Of a stretch of DNA of 64,000 bases, positions 9,759 to 22,248 are shown in pieces; the first letter of the stretch is position 1; every line of letters starts with the position of its first letter. Where the stretch lies: positions 105,001-169,000 of the forward strand of contig JACVTC010000119.1 of the NCBI GenBank assembly GCA_016946835.1. The letters run 5' to 3'. Under the pieces are notes generated by a model, which was not told the DNA's origin, did no database searches, and worked only from the letters and a program-made list of their open reading frames with translations. The stretch is from Neocallimastix lanati (nom. inval.). Lineage: Eukaryota; Neocallimastigomycota; Neocallimastigomycetes; Neocallimastigales; Neocallimastigaceae. Both the position numbers and the translations under genes were made by a program.

Positions 9759-12302
9759 TTAATTTTTAGTAATATCTGAAGAGTAAGAATAATTTTTTGT
9801 AATAAAAGTATCACTGACTGAACTTTCATTTTTACTGGAATTATTGTTATCGTCATAAACAACTGTTGTCATGACAAATTTTAATTCTTTATTTTTATTA
9901 ATTTTATTTTTTAATACTTTAGTTTCTAATTCTTTCTCTTCTCCATTCAAAAGGTAGGAATCGTCCGGATTTCTTTTGATTTTAATAATTTTTTCCCCAA
10001 CTAAAAAGAATATACAAGCCGTATAAGTCACTATATATCCTAAATTAATTAAAAATGAATAAAGCATGTAATTTTCATTTGAATTAATCTTAATATTAAT
10101 ATATGAAAGAATATGTTCTATAACAAATGAAAAGATTATGATAATAAAATAAATCATTTCACTATGTTTTTTGGCAAATTTTTTTGTTTTCCATATCAAT
10201 ATAATGATTATTATAATCTTCGTATAATTATAGACAAAAAAAAAAAAAAAGATATTTCATAAATAAAAATAAAAATATTAATAACAATAACAATAATCAT
10301 ATAATTAAATATTAATGATTAAGAATATATTTAAATAAATATTAATAAAATGATTATTATCTAAAAAAAAAAAAATAGTACTTACTATTATCGAAAAGTA
10401 TACATAAAATCCATATCCGTAATAATCTAAACCCTTAGAATAATAATAGGGATGTCTGGATTTTATAATTGAACTTCCAGAATAAACACTTATTTTTATA
10501 AATAGAAATAGAATGAAAACAAAAGTGGTTAACGTAAGCAAAATGATAAATACATATAGTAGCATATTTTTATCATTAAGTTTAATTTTTGTGGACAATT
10601 TGCCAGTATATATACAATATATACGGAATAAAATCAATATAGTAGGGATATAATATAAATTCATACTAATCAATTCTACTATATAACCAATTTTACATTT
10701 AATTACCGTATCAAGTACTGATTCAAATGATTTCAGTATTAAGTTAAATATAAATCCAAAGCATACTAAAATACAAAGACGTGGTGACATCATTCTAATT
10801 ACATAATAATTATGATATCTATTGAGAGAGTGCACCATTACGAGACAAATAAATAAAAATATTATAATAAAAATATAATTTAAATAAAGATAGATACTTG
10901 ATTTATCCTGGTAATACTTTAAAATATAGATATTTTCAATAATGTCTGTAAAGTAATCAACAGTAAAATTGAAATTTAATAAGAATTGTAAAATGGCATA
11001 TGAAAATACATATCGGATTTCAATGAAAGGAGCACTAAATTTACTTAAGAATACATCCTTAATATGAATAGGATTCATTTCATTCAATGTGCTATTTATG
11101 CTAGGATTTCTATCAAAATAATCCTTAATAAAAGAATCAGTACTATACTGATTAATATCATATGTTGGTACTTTATTAAAATATTGAGCTCTTATATATT
11201 GCCATTCTTTTGAAGTAAAATGCTGAACAATTTCAACTAATATGGAGGGATCAATGGTACTTTTTTTATTAATTACTAAATATTTCTTATTTAAAACGGT
11301 ATAATCTTTAGGTGGTAAAATAAATGAAACATTTGTAAATCCAAAATATTTCATGAAATATTGAAAGGAAGCTTTTCCTTTGAAAAATGAATAATCCCCA
11401 TTCAAAAATGAAATTAAATTATCTTCTAATGGGTAATTACTATAAATTGTACTTGTAATATTTAAAGGATTATACATTATATTTCTAAATTCTTCATAGC
11501 GTTTTTTCGCTTCTTTCGTATAGAGAGCCTTATAAAAATGTTCATTTTTTTCTTGGGAGAGATTAAAGTATCCACTTATATATTCCACAAAATAATTTAG
11601 TATATCTTCATAATTTAAAAAATAAATATTAATAGGAGTTTTGGAGTTCAACTTTGAAAATTCAGTTCTTTTGATAAAATCATGCCAATTCAAGGATTTC
11701 ATTAAATTTAATTCTTCCTTATTGAATAATTCATTCTGATAAAAGAGAACATCATAATCCAATTCATAAGGTATAGCATATAATTTATTTTTTATAGTCC
11801 CATCCTTTAAAAATTTTTTATCATTAAATTGATAGAAATCCTTATTATTATCAAAATATTTTGTTAAATCTAAAAAATATTTATCATAAAAATCTATAAA
11901 TAAATCAAAATCCATCATTGACATATAACTATAGATATTGGAAACTTCCCAAAATAAAAACATATCTTCCATAACGATAATGTCTGTAGTTGAATTTTTA
12001 AACATCATCATTAATTGATTGGGTGAATCTAGCTGATAATCATCGTAATAAAAATATTCAAAATCAATGATAACTTTCGTTTCCTTATCTTTCCGTTTTT
12101 CTGATAGATATTCATTCATTAATTTTAATTCTTCATTTTCCACTTCTGGAACATAAATATCTGGATTTTGCTTTAAAAATTTTACTACAATAGTTTCCTT
12201 CTCGTTTTCTGTCTTACTAAAAACATAATTACATAGAAAAATTACATTTATTATTAAATAAATATATATTATTTGGAATACTTTAATTTTGCAATTCATC
12301 AA
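9759..12302 (-). CDS. Solute-binding-protein/class C GPCR-like fusion receptor (two exons)
   Basis: Exon 1 is 12302-10386 and exon 2 is 10217-9759. They are joined by a 168-bp phase-0 intron (donor GTAAGT, acceptor ..ACGAAG), giving about 791 residues. The order is a signal peptide (hydrophobic core about residues 8-29), a large extracellular domain resembling family 1 ABC solute-binding proteins (KLYAIPYELDYDVLFYQNEL, WHDFIKR), then seven hydrophobic helices from about residue 475. Helix 2 carries MSPRLCIL and a Cys precedes helix 3, as in class C (GABA-B/mGlu-like) 7TM domains. The intron falls inside helix 5 and exon 2 supplies the end of helix 5, helices 6-7 and a Ser/Asn-rich cytosolic tail. 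The likely role is a plasma-membrane sensor of an extracellular ligand, perhaps a sugar or amino acid. The ligand is unknown. Reading exon 1 alone would lose helices 6 and 7. Confidence 0.8.
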
Positions 12303-12800
12303 AAATGATTTAAATAAATATAATTTTTAAGAAACAATATATATGTCGAAATATATAATTATAATTTTAATTATATAATAAATTATATTATTTTTTATTT
12401 TATTTTATTTTATTTTATTTTTTAAAAAAAAATAATTTAACATATTTTTATTTTTGTAGTTTTTTTTCTTATTTTTATTTTTTATGATTATATATATATA
12501 TACATATATTTTTTTTTTTTTTTTTTGGTATCTCTCAAAATTTTTCCAATATATGTAATAATATCTATATCTTTCTAATAATAAAAATATTTACTATATT
12601 TAGATTTAGAATAATTAAATTTATTTCTTTGGATATAAAATTAAGATAAGATTATAAAACTTTAATAATGAAATTAAAAATTTGAAATATTTAAAATAAA
12701 ATAAAATAAAATAAAATAAATAAATAAATAAATAAATAAATAAACAAATAAATAAATAAACAAATAAATAAATAAATAAATAAACAAATAAATAAGGAAA

Positions 12801-12831
<31 letters not shown>

Positions 12832-13525
12832 ACAAAAAGTATATATTTTTTTAAGAAAATATTAAATTTGATTAATGGTTGATGGATTCTAGTAATATTT
12901 AAATATGGAAATAAAAATTACAGACAAAATAAATCAAAAAATGTTTATTTTAAATCTAGTATAAATTATTTTAATAAAGAAAAATGTACATATTATATAA
13001 ATATTAAAAAATGAATAATTATTATTTTTATGTATTATAATTTTTTTTTTTATAATTTCAAAAGCTCCTTTTTTAATATTAAAATTATTATTATTTCAAT
13101 TACTATATTTTTAATTAAAGAAATAAAAATTTTAACTTTAAATAAGTTTAATTTTAATAGATATATATATTTTATATATTTCTTTTTTTTTTTATAAAAA
13201 TTTTTTTTAAATATAATTATGAATATAATTAAAATTTTCAAAAAACTCGGTTAAGACAATTTAAAATTTTATTAGCTTAATATTTTTTTTATCTTGAATA
13301 TTATTTAAAAGAATAAGTATTAATTTGAAAGTTGTAAATATTTTAGTAATATAGTTTTAGATCTCTATTTTAAAAATTTTGTTTTTTAAAATTGAAAATC
13401 CATATAATGGAAAAAAAAAAATACTATATTAATTAAATTTTTAAATAACTTAAGAATAAGATAAAAGAAAAATAAATGTATTTGAAAAAATATTTTTATT
13501 TTCATTTTTATTGTTTTTGTTTTTA

Positions 13526-13803
<278 letters not shown>

Positions 13804-15492
13804 TCAGTATATCAATAAAATTAAAAAATTTTTACATTATTTTCACGATAGAGCATAATAATAATACCTTAAAATAGAATTACTTTCAAAAGTACTACAT
13901 TCAAAAATATAAATAAAAATAAAGATTAAGTCTTCTTTTTTTTTTATCAAAAAATTATCTATTTTTATTTTATACTATTTTAATAATATATATTTGAAAA
14001 ATATATTTAAAATAATATTTTTTTTTTCAATTTATGTAGTTAAAAAAGTTATTAATAATATATATTTACTTATTATTTATTAAAAAATCATAATATAATA
14101 TAATTAATAATTAAAAAATGCATATTAATAAAATATAATAAAAATTAAATTTTAAAATATGCTTTTTTGATATTTATATTTATATAAAGTTAAATATATT
14201 AAATATACAAAAATAAATTAATAAATTCAACGAATATGACATATTTAATTTCAAAGGAATAAAAAATCAATAGATAAATATTTAAAATACTTAATTTCAA
14301 GGTATAAAAAATTAATAGATAAGTATTTAATTTCAAAGGTAAAAAAATCAATGGATATTTAAAGTTCTACAATAATTAAAGTTCAAATATTAAAAAAAAA
14401 AATGTTAAAATAGAAAAATAAAAATGTTTAAACAATTCTATTCCTAAATTATAAATTGATATAAAGTACAGTGATTCATTCAAAGCTTATTTTTCTGAAT
14501 TAATAGTATTGATATTTGCTCCTTCATTAAAAAGGTACAGAATTCTAAAATTAAATCACTATCATATCCATAATTCATATTTATTTTTTTTTTTTTTTCA
14601 TATTGAATTAAATAATTTTGTATTTCATATGACTCATTTATAATAATTAATAATTTAATTATTATATTTTTGATAATTAAATAATTTTTTTCTTAAATTT
14701 TTTCTTAATTTTTTTCTTAAAGAATTAGTTTTTCTTCATTTTCTTTTTAAGAAAAAAAATTTAAATAAAGTTATTGTTATTTTAATTATTACTACAATTT
14801 ATTAATACAATAATAGTTATTTTATAAAAATTATAATAATTTGAAACAATCAATTTTTATTTAGTTATATATAATGTTATATATATTAAGAGATATAAGA
14901 TTCATACTAGTTAATGTATTGATGTATCAAATACCTTATATGTGTATATTTATATTAATAAATTAATGTAATTAATAATAATTAATAAAATTTACAATTA
15001 TGATAATAAATAATAAAAAATATACTAAATAATAAGTAATATTAAATAATATAGTTAATATTAAATAATATATAATAAATTTCCATTTCCGGTTTTCCTC
15101 TCTTATGCGAAAACATACAGAAGGCTGAAAATAAGGGTAGTACAAAAGTAAAAAAAAAATTAACTACATTAAGAGTACTATTTTCATACAAAAAATGAAA
15201 ATATGATAACATTAATTAAATGATCTTGGAATTATTTATTATTTCATATATTCATAATTTTGAAACAAATAAAAAAAATATATATAATTAAAGTAAATTT
15301 TATTAGTAATATATTTATATTTTGAATATTATAATATATTTTATGGTCATTATTAATTTTAATTTATTATTAATGAAAAGTTATTAAAAAAATTCTTTTT
15401 AAGAAAAATAATAAATAATAAAAATAATAAAATGAAGAACATTATATACTAATAATTAAGATAATAACATTACCAATAATATAGCTCATATA

Positions 15493-15534
<42 letters not shown>

Positions 15535-15904
15535 AATAAACTATTTAAAGTTTTAATATTAATTCATTAGCAATTTTAATATAAATTAATATATATTTGA
15601 TGGTAATAAAATTTATATATATGTTTTAATTATATAAAATTTAAATACAAAATAAAAATACTTATATATTTATATATTTTAACTTTCTATTTTTTTTTTT
15701 CTATTTATACTGTGAAAATATATATATATATATATTTTATAAATACTGATTTTAAATATTTGAGTTTTTGTTAAAATATTATGAATTTTATCTTGTTTAG
15801 TGAAATACATTGTTAAGTTTATAATTATTAAATTATAAGCTCTTATTATTTCTTTATTTGATGAAAAATTGCTCATGAAATTTTTAAAAATAATAAAATT
15901 TAAA

Positions 15905-16131
<227 letters not shown>

Positions 16132-16547
16132 AATAATAAATAGTAGTTAAATAATTACAAAGACACAATAGTAATTAATATTCTACATTATATTAAATTT
16201 TATTTTTTCTAATATTTCAAATATAATACATAGCTTTTTAGATATTTTACAGTATATTATAAATTTATATTATAAATATTTATAATTATTAAAAAAAAAA
16301 AAAAAAAAGACATTAAAAATTAAAATTATGTTCTTATAACTTTTAAATTTATAAATTTATAATAATAATAATATATTTGTATTCAATTAGCATATTTAAT
16401 AATTTAAATTTTGTTTTTTAAATAATTTTAATTTTTAAAATAGAACATTTTAAGTTTATTTTAATTTTTATAAGTAATTTAAAATTACTTAAAAATTTAA
16501 TTTGAAAAATTCTAATATTTATTGCTTAACATTTTATTGATTAAAAT

Positions 16548-17501
16548 TTACTGATAAGCATTTAATCCAAGACATTTATCCATAGTAACTGGAGTATATC
16601 CTTTAGATAACATAATATCAATTTCAGCACTCGCTAAGGCAACAATACTTTCTTTAGTACTACCATTGTATTGTAAGTGATTTAAGGAAATAGAACCTTG
16701 ACTATTGGCTCCACTGAAAACTTGTTTAGCATAGTTAATATCTTTATTATCCCAATCTCCTGAATCAAGATTCCATGTGATAGCAGCAGTGTATCCAAGA
16801 CTTCCAAGAGTACTCATAACATTTTGATTTCCATTACCAGATCCATATGGTGGACGCATGAATGCTGGTTTCTTACCAATGGCTTGAGAGATAGCATCTT
16901 CTAATTGAGTCATTTCACTTTTAATTTGATCAGCTGAAAGTGTGGTTAAATCTTTGTGATTAAATGTGTGACTACCAACAACATGACCTTCATTGTACAT
17001 TCTCTTAACAATTCTAGCCCAGTTTGAATCAGCAGTATTCATATAAAGATTACCAACAACGAAGAAAGTAGCTTTCATATTCTTTTCCTTTAAAAGATCT
17101 AAAATAGTATCAGCAAATTGAGTTGGACCATCATCGAAAGTCATAGCCCATTCATTTGGATTAACACATTGAGAATAAAATTTAAGACCACCACCTTGAC
17201 CTCCTTGAGGAGTAGCTGGAGTAGCTGGAGCTTGTTGAACTGGAGCTTGTTGAACTGGTTGATTCCATTGATTATTGTTGTCCCATTGATTATTGTTATT
17301 CCATTGATTGTTATTATTCCATTGATTGTTATTATTCCATTGATTGTTATTATTCCATTGATTATTATTATTCCATTGATTCCATCCATTATTACCCCAA
17401 TTATCCCATTGTCTTTTTTCAACATCAACAGGAGCAGCGTTAGATGTATTTTTACCAAATAAAGATAAAATAGCAATACTAGCGAAAATAAAAGATTTCA
17501 T
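16548..17501 (-). CDS. CE4 polysaccharide (chitin-type) deacetylase, array copy 1, secreted, Asn-Gln-Trp repeat
   Basis: 317 residues, one exon. The signal peptide is about residues 1-22 and the propeptide APVDVEKR ends at a Kex2-type Lys-Arg (29-30), so the mature protein would begin Gln-Trp. A Trp/Asn repeat domain (to about residue 80) has six hexamers of the NNNNQW type. A Pro/Ala/Gly linker follows, then a NodB domain from about residue 107. Visible catalytic motifs are TFDDGP (121-126; metal Asp), HTFNH (two metal His), RPPYGSGN, DSGDW and SLNH. Cysteines in FYSQC and MDKCLG could form the disulfide seen in fungal chitin deacetylases. The reaction expected is removal of N-acetyl (or O-acetyl) groups from chitin or a related glycan outside the cell. 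There is no dockerin, carbohydrate-binding module or GPI signal. Acetylxylan or peptidoglycan-like substrates cannot be excluded. Confidence 0.9.
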   Translation of the reverse strand: MKSFIFASIAILSLFGKNTSNAAPVDVEKRQWDNWGNNGWNQWNNNNQWNNNNQWNNNNQWNNNNQWNNNNQWDNNNQWNQPVQQAPVQQAPATPATPQGGQGGGLKFYSQCVNPNEWAMTFDDGPTQFADTILDLLKEKNMKATFFVVGNLYMNTADSNWARIVKRMYNEGHVVGSHTFNHKDLTTLSADQIKSEMTQLEDAISQAIGKKPAFMRPPYGSGNGNQNVMSTLGSLGYTAAITWNLDSGDWDNKDINYAKQVFSGANSQGSISLNHLQYNGSTKESIVALASAEIDIMLSKGYTPVTMDKCLGLNAYQ

Positions 17502-17634
17502 TTTAATTTTTAATACAAAATTATTTATTTAAATCAATAACTCTTATAACTATATTTTATATTTATTAATAATATAATATTTCTTTATTTCTTAAATTAA
17601 TTTATGAAATGATGAAAAAAAATGATGAAAAAAT

Positions 17635-17896
17635 GACTTTTTATATAAAAAAAATTTTTTTTATATTTATAAATTTTTTATTTCATTTAATTAAAAAATA
17701 ATAAAAAATTATTATAAACTTGTGGTACAAATAAGTTCAAATTAAATATAAGTTTTTTTTTAATATTAAATAAATGGTAAACATATCCAATTATATTTAA
17801 AACAAAAATAATATAAATAAATTAAATTAATTATTATTATGAAATTAAAATAAAATTAGTTAATTGTTAATTCATGTTATTACCGCTAAAAATAAA
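17635..17896 (-). promoter_or_regulatory. Conserved upstream block of CE4 copy 1
   Basis: Three pieces recur upstream of the array genes: a TATA-like TTTTATATAAAAAGTC (17635-17650, about 140 bp from the ATG), a CCAAT-containing ACATATCCAATTAT (about 17781-17794), and TTATTACCGCTAAAAAT (about 17879-17896). Assignment as promoter elements rests on conservation between paralogous spacers. No transcription start is visible. Confidence 0.5.
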
Positions 17897-17919
17897 TAAA
17901 AAATAGAAAAATAAATAGA

Positions 17920-17962
<43 letters not shown>

Positions 17963-17967
17963 ATTCT

Positions 17968-18078
17968 TTTTTATAACGACCGTAGCAGGATTTCTCCACA
18001 GCTGCACATCCGTAGACACACAATGGTTTATTACTGTAGCCCTTATCTAACTTCCTACTTAGTAGGTGCTGTCCCTGC

Positions 18079-18080
<2 letters not shown>
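17968..18080 (-). mobile_element. Small retroposon (SINE-like) inserted in an AAAT microsatellite
   Basis: About 110 bp of G+C-richer sequence interrupts an AAAT/TAAA repeat that continues on both sides. Read on the minus strand it starts near TAGCAGGGACAGCACC and ends CGGTCGTTATAAAAAAG, an A-rich tail. The paralogous spacer at 20.85-20.93 kb has only simple repeat at this place. The microsatellite target hides any target-site duplication. Family unknown. Confidence 0.5.
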
Positions 18081-18110
<30 letters not shown>

Positions 18111-19409
18111 AAAAATATTATGTAGTTCAAATAAAAAATATGAAAATATAAAATTTTCAAATATTTTTATTTAAATATAATGATAATGAATATAATGAAA
18201 AAATGATATTATTTATTTATAATATTTAATTAAATAATATAAAAATGTTTTAGTTATAATACATATACTTTAGTTCCAAATGTTACCATTGATCCAAGAA
18301 AATTATATGATATTCAATTTCTATTGATTCATTGTATGACGAATGATTATTAACATTTATTCAAAATTTTAATTATGACCAAATTATATTTATTATTAAT
18401 ATACAACTTTTCTACTGTGTATAATCTTTCTCCAATTTTTATCTATTACTATTTATAATTAAATAATATATATAAATATATATATATACAAATAATATAA
18501 TTAGTGAAATATATATATTATAATATACTATATTTATCTTTTTTATTTATGGATTTATACTTTTATATATTTAAAATATTAATTATAAATTTTTTATTAA
18601 TATTTTTTTAGATATAGGAATAAATTGTAAAATACATGAAAATAAAAATATAAATTACATGAAATTTTTATATTAATATATGAAAACTATATTTTGAGTT
18701 TTAGAACGAAATGTCCTCTAACTCTTAATTTTATCTATGGTAATTTCTTGGAAATTTTTATTATTAATAGAATCTGTATCTGAATTCCTTTTTTGATTTA
18801 TCATTTCGACGTAATCATAATTGTAAAATATTATTATTATTGTTTTTCATTTTATTATCATTTTATCATCAATTTGTTTATAAATTATTTAGGTGGTGAT
18901 TTATGTTTATCAATTATTATAAATTTTTAAAAAGGGTAAATATATTAAAATTTATGATGGATATTAATTATTTTAAAATTTTAATATAAATATGAATAAA
19001 TAAAGCAATATAAAATTTAAAATTAATAAAATTTATTATATTTTACAATAATTAATATTTTTTATTTTATTTAATTATATTTTTTAAATATAACAAATAT
19101 AATATATTTGAAAATATTAGATATTTTAAATGAACATTTTACATTATATTACATATTTATATTACAAATAATTATAATAATTAAAAGCTATATTAGTATT
19201 ACTTTAAATTTTTTATAACTTTTTTTTTTTTTTAAATTATAATAATATTTAATAATACGCCTATTCAATAAGTATATTTAATATTTAATAATTTAAATCA
19301 CAATTAAAATAAAACATAAAATATTCTATTTCAATAATTTAAAATTATTTAAAAAATTAATTTGAAAAAAATACTAATATTTATTGCTTAACATTTTATT
19401 GATTAAAAT

Positions 19410-20402
19410 TTACTGATAAGCATTTAATCCAAGACATTTATCCATAGTAACTGGAGTATATCCTTTAGATAACATAATATCAATTTCAGCACTCGCTAAG
19501 GCAACAATACTTTCTTTAGTACTACCATTGTATTGTAAGTGATTTAAGGAGATAGAACCTTGACCATTGGCTCCACTGAAAACTTGTTTAGCATAGTTAA
19601 TATCTTTATTATCCCAATCTCCTGAATCAAGATTCCATGTGATAGCAGCAGTGTATCCAAGACTTCCAAGAGTACTCATAACATTTTGATTTCCATTACC
19701 AGATCCATATGGTGGACGCATGAATGCTGGTTTCTTACCAATGGCTTGAGAGATAGCATCTTCTAATTGAGTCATTTCACTTTTAATTTGATCAGCTGAA
19801 AGTGTGGTTAAATCTTTGTGATTAAATGTGTGACTACCAACGACATGGCCTTCATTATACATTCTCTTAACAATTCTAGCCCAGTTTGAATCAGCAGTAT
19901 TCATGTAAAGATTACCAACAACGAAGAAAGTAGCTTTCATATTCTTTTCCTTTAAAAGATCTAAAATAGCATCAGCAAATTGAGTTGGACCATCATCGAA
20001 AGTCATAGCCCATTCATTTGGATTAACACATTGAGAATAAAATTTAAGACCACCACCTTGACCTCCTTGAGGAGCAGCTGGAGTAGCTGGAGCTTGTTGA
20101 ACTGGTTGATTCCATTGATTATTGTTATTCCATTGATTATTGTTATTCCATTGATTATTGTTATTCCATTGATTATTGTTATTCCATTGATTATTGTTAT
20201 TCCATTGATTATTGTTGTCCCATTGATTGTTATTATTCCATTGATTATTATTATTCCATTGATTATTATTATTCCATTGATTCCATCCATTATTACCCCA
20301 ATTATCCCATTGTCTTTTTTCAACATCAACAGGAGCGGCGGTAGATGTATTTTTACCAAATAAAGATAAAATAGCAATACTAGCGAAAATAAAAGATTTC
20401 AT
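19410..20402 (-). CDS. CE4 deacetylase, array copy 2
   Basis: 330 residues with nine Trp-ending hexamers in the repeat domain, one of them DNNNQW. TFDDGP starts at residue 134. Almost identical to copy 3 in protein, repeat number and flanks, differing at only a few residues (for example Ala/Thr in LSADQI and Val/Ile in ESIVAL). This points to a very recent duplication or conversion. The linker has a single QQAP block, where copy 1 has two. Confidence 0.9.
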   Translation of the reverse strand: MKSFIFASIAILSLFGKNTSTAAPVDVEKRQWDNWGNNGWNQWNNNNQWNNNNQWNNNNQWDNNNQWNNNNQWNNNNQWNNNNQWNNNNQWNNNNQWNQPVQQAPATPAAPQGGQGGGLKFYSQCVNPNEWAMTFDDGPTQFADAILDLLKEKNMKATFFVVGNLYMNTADSNWARIVKRMYNEGHVVGSHTFNHKDLTTLSADQIKSEMTQLEDAISQAIGKKPAFMRPPYGSGNGNQNVMSTLGSLGYTAAITWNLDSGDWDNKDINYAKQVFSGANGQGSISLNHLQYNGSTKESIVALASAEIDIMLSKGYTPVTMDKCLGLNAYQ

Positions 20403-20860
20403 TTTAATTTTTAATACAAAATTATTTATTTAAATCAATAACTCTTATAACTATATTTTATATTTCTTTATAATATAATATTTATTTATAATATAATATT
20501 TCTATATTTCTTCAATTAATTTATGAAATGATGAAAAAATATGATGAAAAAATGACTTTTTATATAAAAATAAAAAAAAAAAAAAAAAAGAATTATTAAA
20601 TTTATTAATAAATTTTTTATATCATTTAATTAAACAATTTAAAAAACAATAAATTATTTTAAGATGTGAAACAAATAAGTTTAAATTAAATTCAAGTTTT
20701 TTTGATATTAAAAAAATGGTTAACATATCCAATTATTTTTAAAACAAAAATGATATAAATAAATTAAACTAATTATTATTTTGAAATTAAAAATAATATG
20801 GTTAGTTAACTGTTAATTCATGTTATTACCGCTAAAAATAAATAAAAATAGAAAAAAAAA

Positions 20861-20891
<31 letters not shown>

Positions 20892-22248
20892 ATTAATTAA
20901 TTAATTAATTAATTAATTAATTAATAAATAAATAATATAATTATTATGTATTTAAAATAAAAAATATGAAAATTTAATTTTTCGAATATTTTTATTTAAA
21001 TAAAAAGTGTCATTTTTTATCCATTATATTTAATTAAATAATATAAAAATGTTTTAGTTATAATACGTATACTTTGTTGTCCCCAATGTTTCCATTGACC
21101 CAAGAAAATTATATGATATTCAATTTCTATTGATTCATTGTATGACGAATGATTATTAACATTTATTTATGAATTTTATTTATAATTAATTTTTATTTAT
21201 TACTAATATATACAACTTTTCTACTGTATATAATTTTTCTCCAATTTTATATATTATAATTATTAATTAAATAATATATATATATACAAATAATATAATT
21301 AGTGTAATATATATATTATAAAATACTGTATTTATCTTTTTTATTTATGGATTTATACTTTTATATATTTAAAATAATTATCATAAATTTTTTATTAATA
21401 TTTTTTTTAGATAAAGGAATAAATTGTAAAATACATGAAAATAAAAATATAAATTACATGAAATTTTTATATTAATATTTGAAAACTATATTTTGGGTTT
21501 GAGAACGAAATATCCTCTAACTCTTCTTTTTATTTATGGTAATTTCTTGGAAATTATAATTATTAATAGAATCTGTATCTGAATTTCGTTTCATCTTCGA
21601 CGTACTGACAACTGAGACCAGTGGTATATTAATTGATCATATTGTATTTGTAAAGATATTATTACATAGTATCGTTTTTCATTTTATTACCATTTTATCA
21701 TCACTTTCTTAATTAATATATACGTTTATAAATTATTTAAGTGTTTATTTATGTTTATCAATTATTATAAATTTTTACAAAGTTTAAATATATTAAAATC
21801 TATGATTGATATTAATTATTTTAAAATTTTATTATAAATATGAATAAATAAAGTAATATAAAATTTAAGATTAATAAAATTTATTATATTTTACAATAAT
21901 TAATATTTTTTATTTTATTTAATTATATTTTTTAAATATAACAAATATAATATATTTGAAAATATTAGATATTTTAAATGAACATTTTACATTATATTAC
22001 ATATTTATATTACAAATAATTATAATAATTAAAAACTATATTAGTATTATTTTAAATTTTTTATAACTTTTTTTTTTTTAAATTATGATAATATTTAATA
22101 ATACGCCTATTCAATAAGTATATTTAATAATTTAAATCATAATTAAAATAAAACATAAAATATTCTATTTCAATAATTTAAAGTTATTTAAAAAAATAAT
22201 TTGAAAAAAATACTAATATTTATTGCTTAACATTTTATTGATTATAAT
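20403..22248. other. Spacer between CE4 copies 2 and 3
   Basis: Aligned by eye along nearly its whole length with the copy 1/2 spacer, apart from indels in simple repeats (AAAT then TTAA units at about 20858-20935) and the missing retroposon. No gene is seen. Confidence 0.7.
20554..20840 (-). promoter_or_regulatory. Conserved upstream block of CE4 copy 2
   Basis: TATA-like GACTTTTTATATAAAAA (20554-20570, + strand), TAACATATCCAATTATT (about 20721-20737) and TTATTACCGCTAAAAAT (about 20823-20839), in the same order as copy 1. Confidence 0.5.

Larger units (their letters stand above)
17502..19409. other. Spacer between CE4 copies 1 and 2 (duplicated unit)
   Basis: Besides the promoter block and the retroposon at 17968-18080, it carries a conserved run starting GATCCAAGAAAATTATATGA (about 18292) and continuing through GTATGACGAATGATTATTAA. 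The same run is found in the spacers near 21.1, 24.0, 27.3 and 30.3 kb. No gene is seen. Confidence 0.7.

Noticed and set aside
14480-14545. Ankyrin-like LFNEGANINTINSEK stretch on the minus strand
   Set aside because: Only about twenty codons without flanking repeats; compatible with chance or a tiny gene relic.
17118-17476. Ile/Pro/Leu ORFs opposite, and Ile/Asn/Gly ORFs alongside, the CE4 repeat domains (also at every other copy)
   Set aside because: The 18-bp repeat unit is free of stops in several frames, so these are shadows of the CE4 frame.
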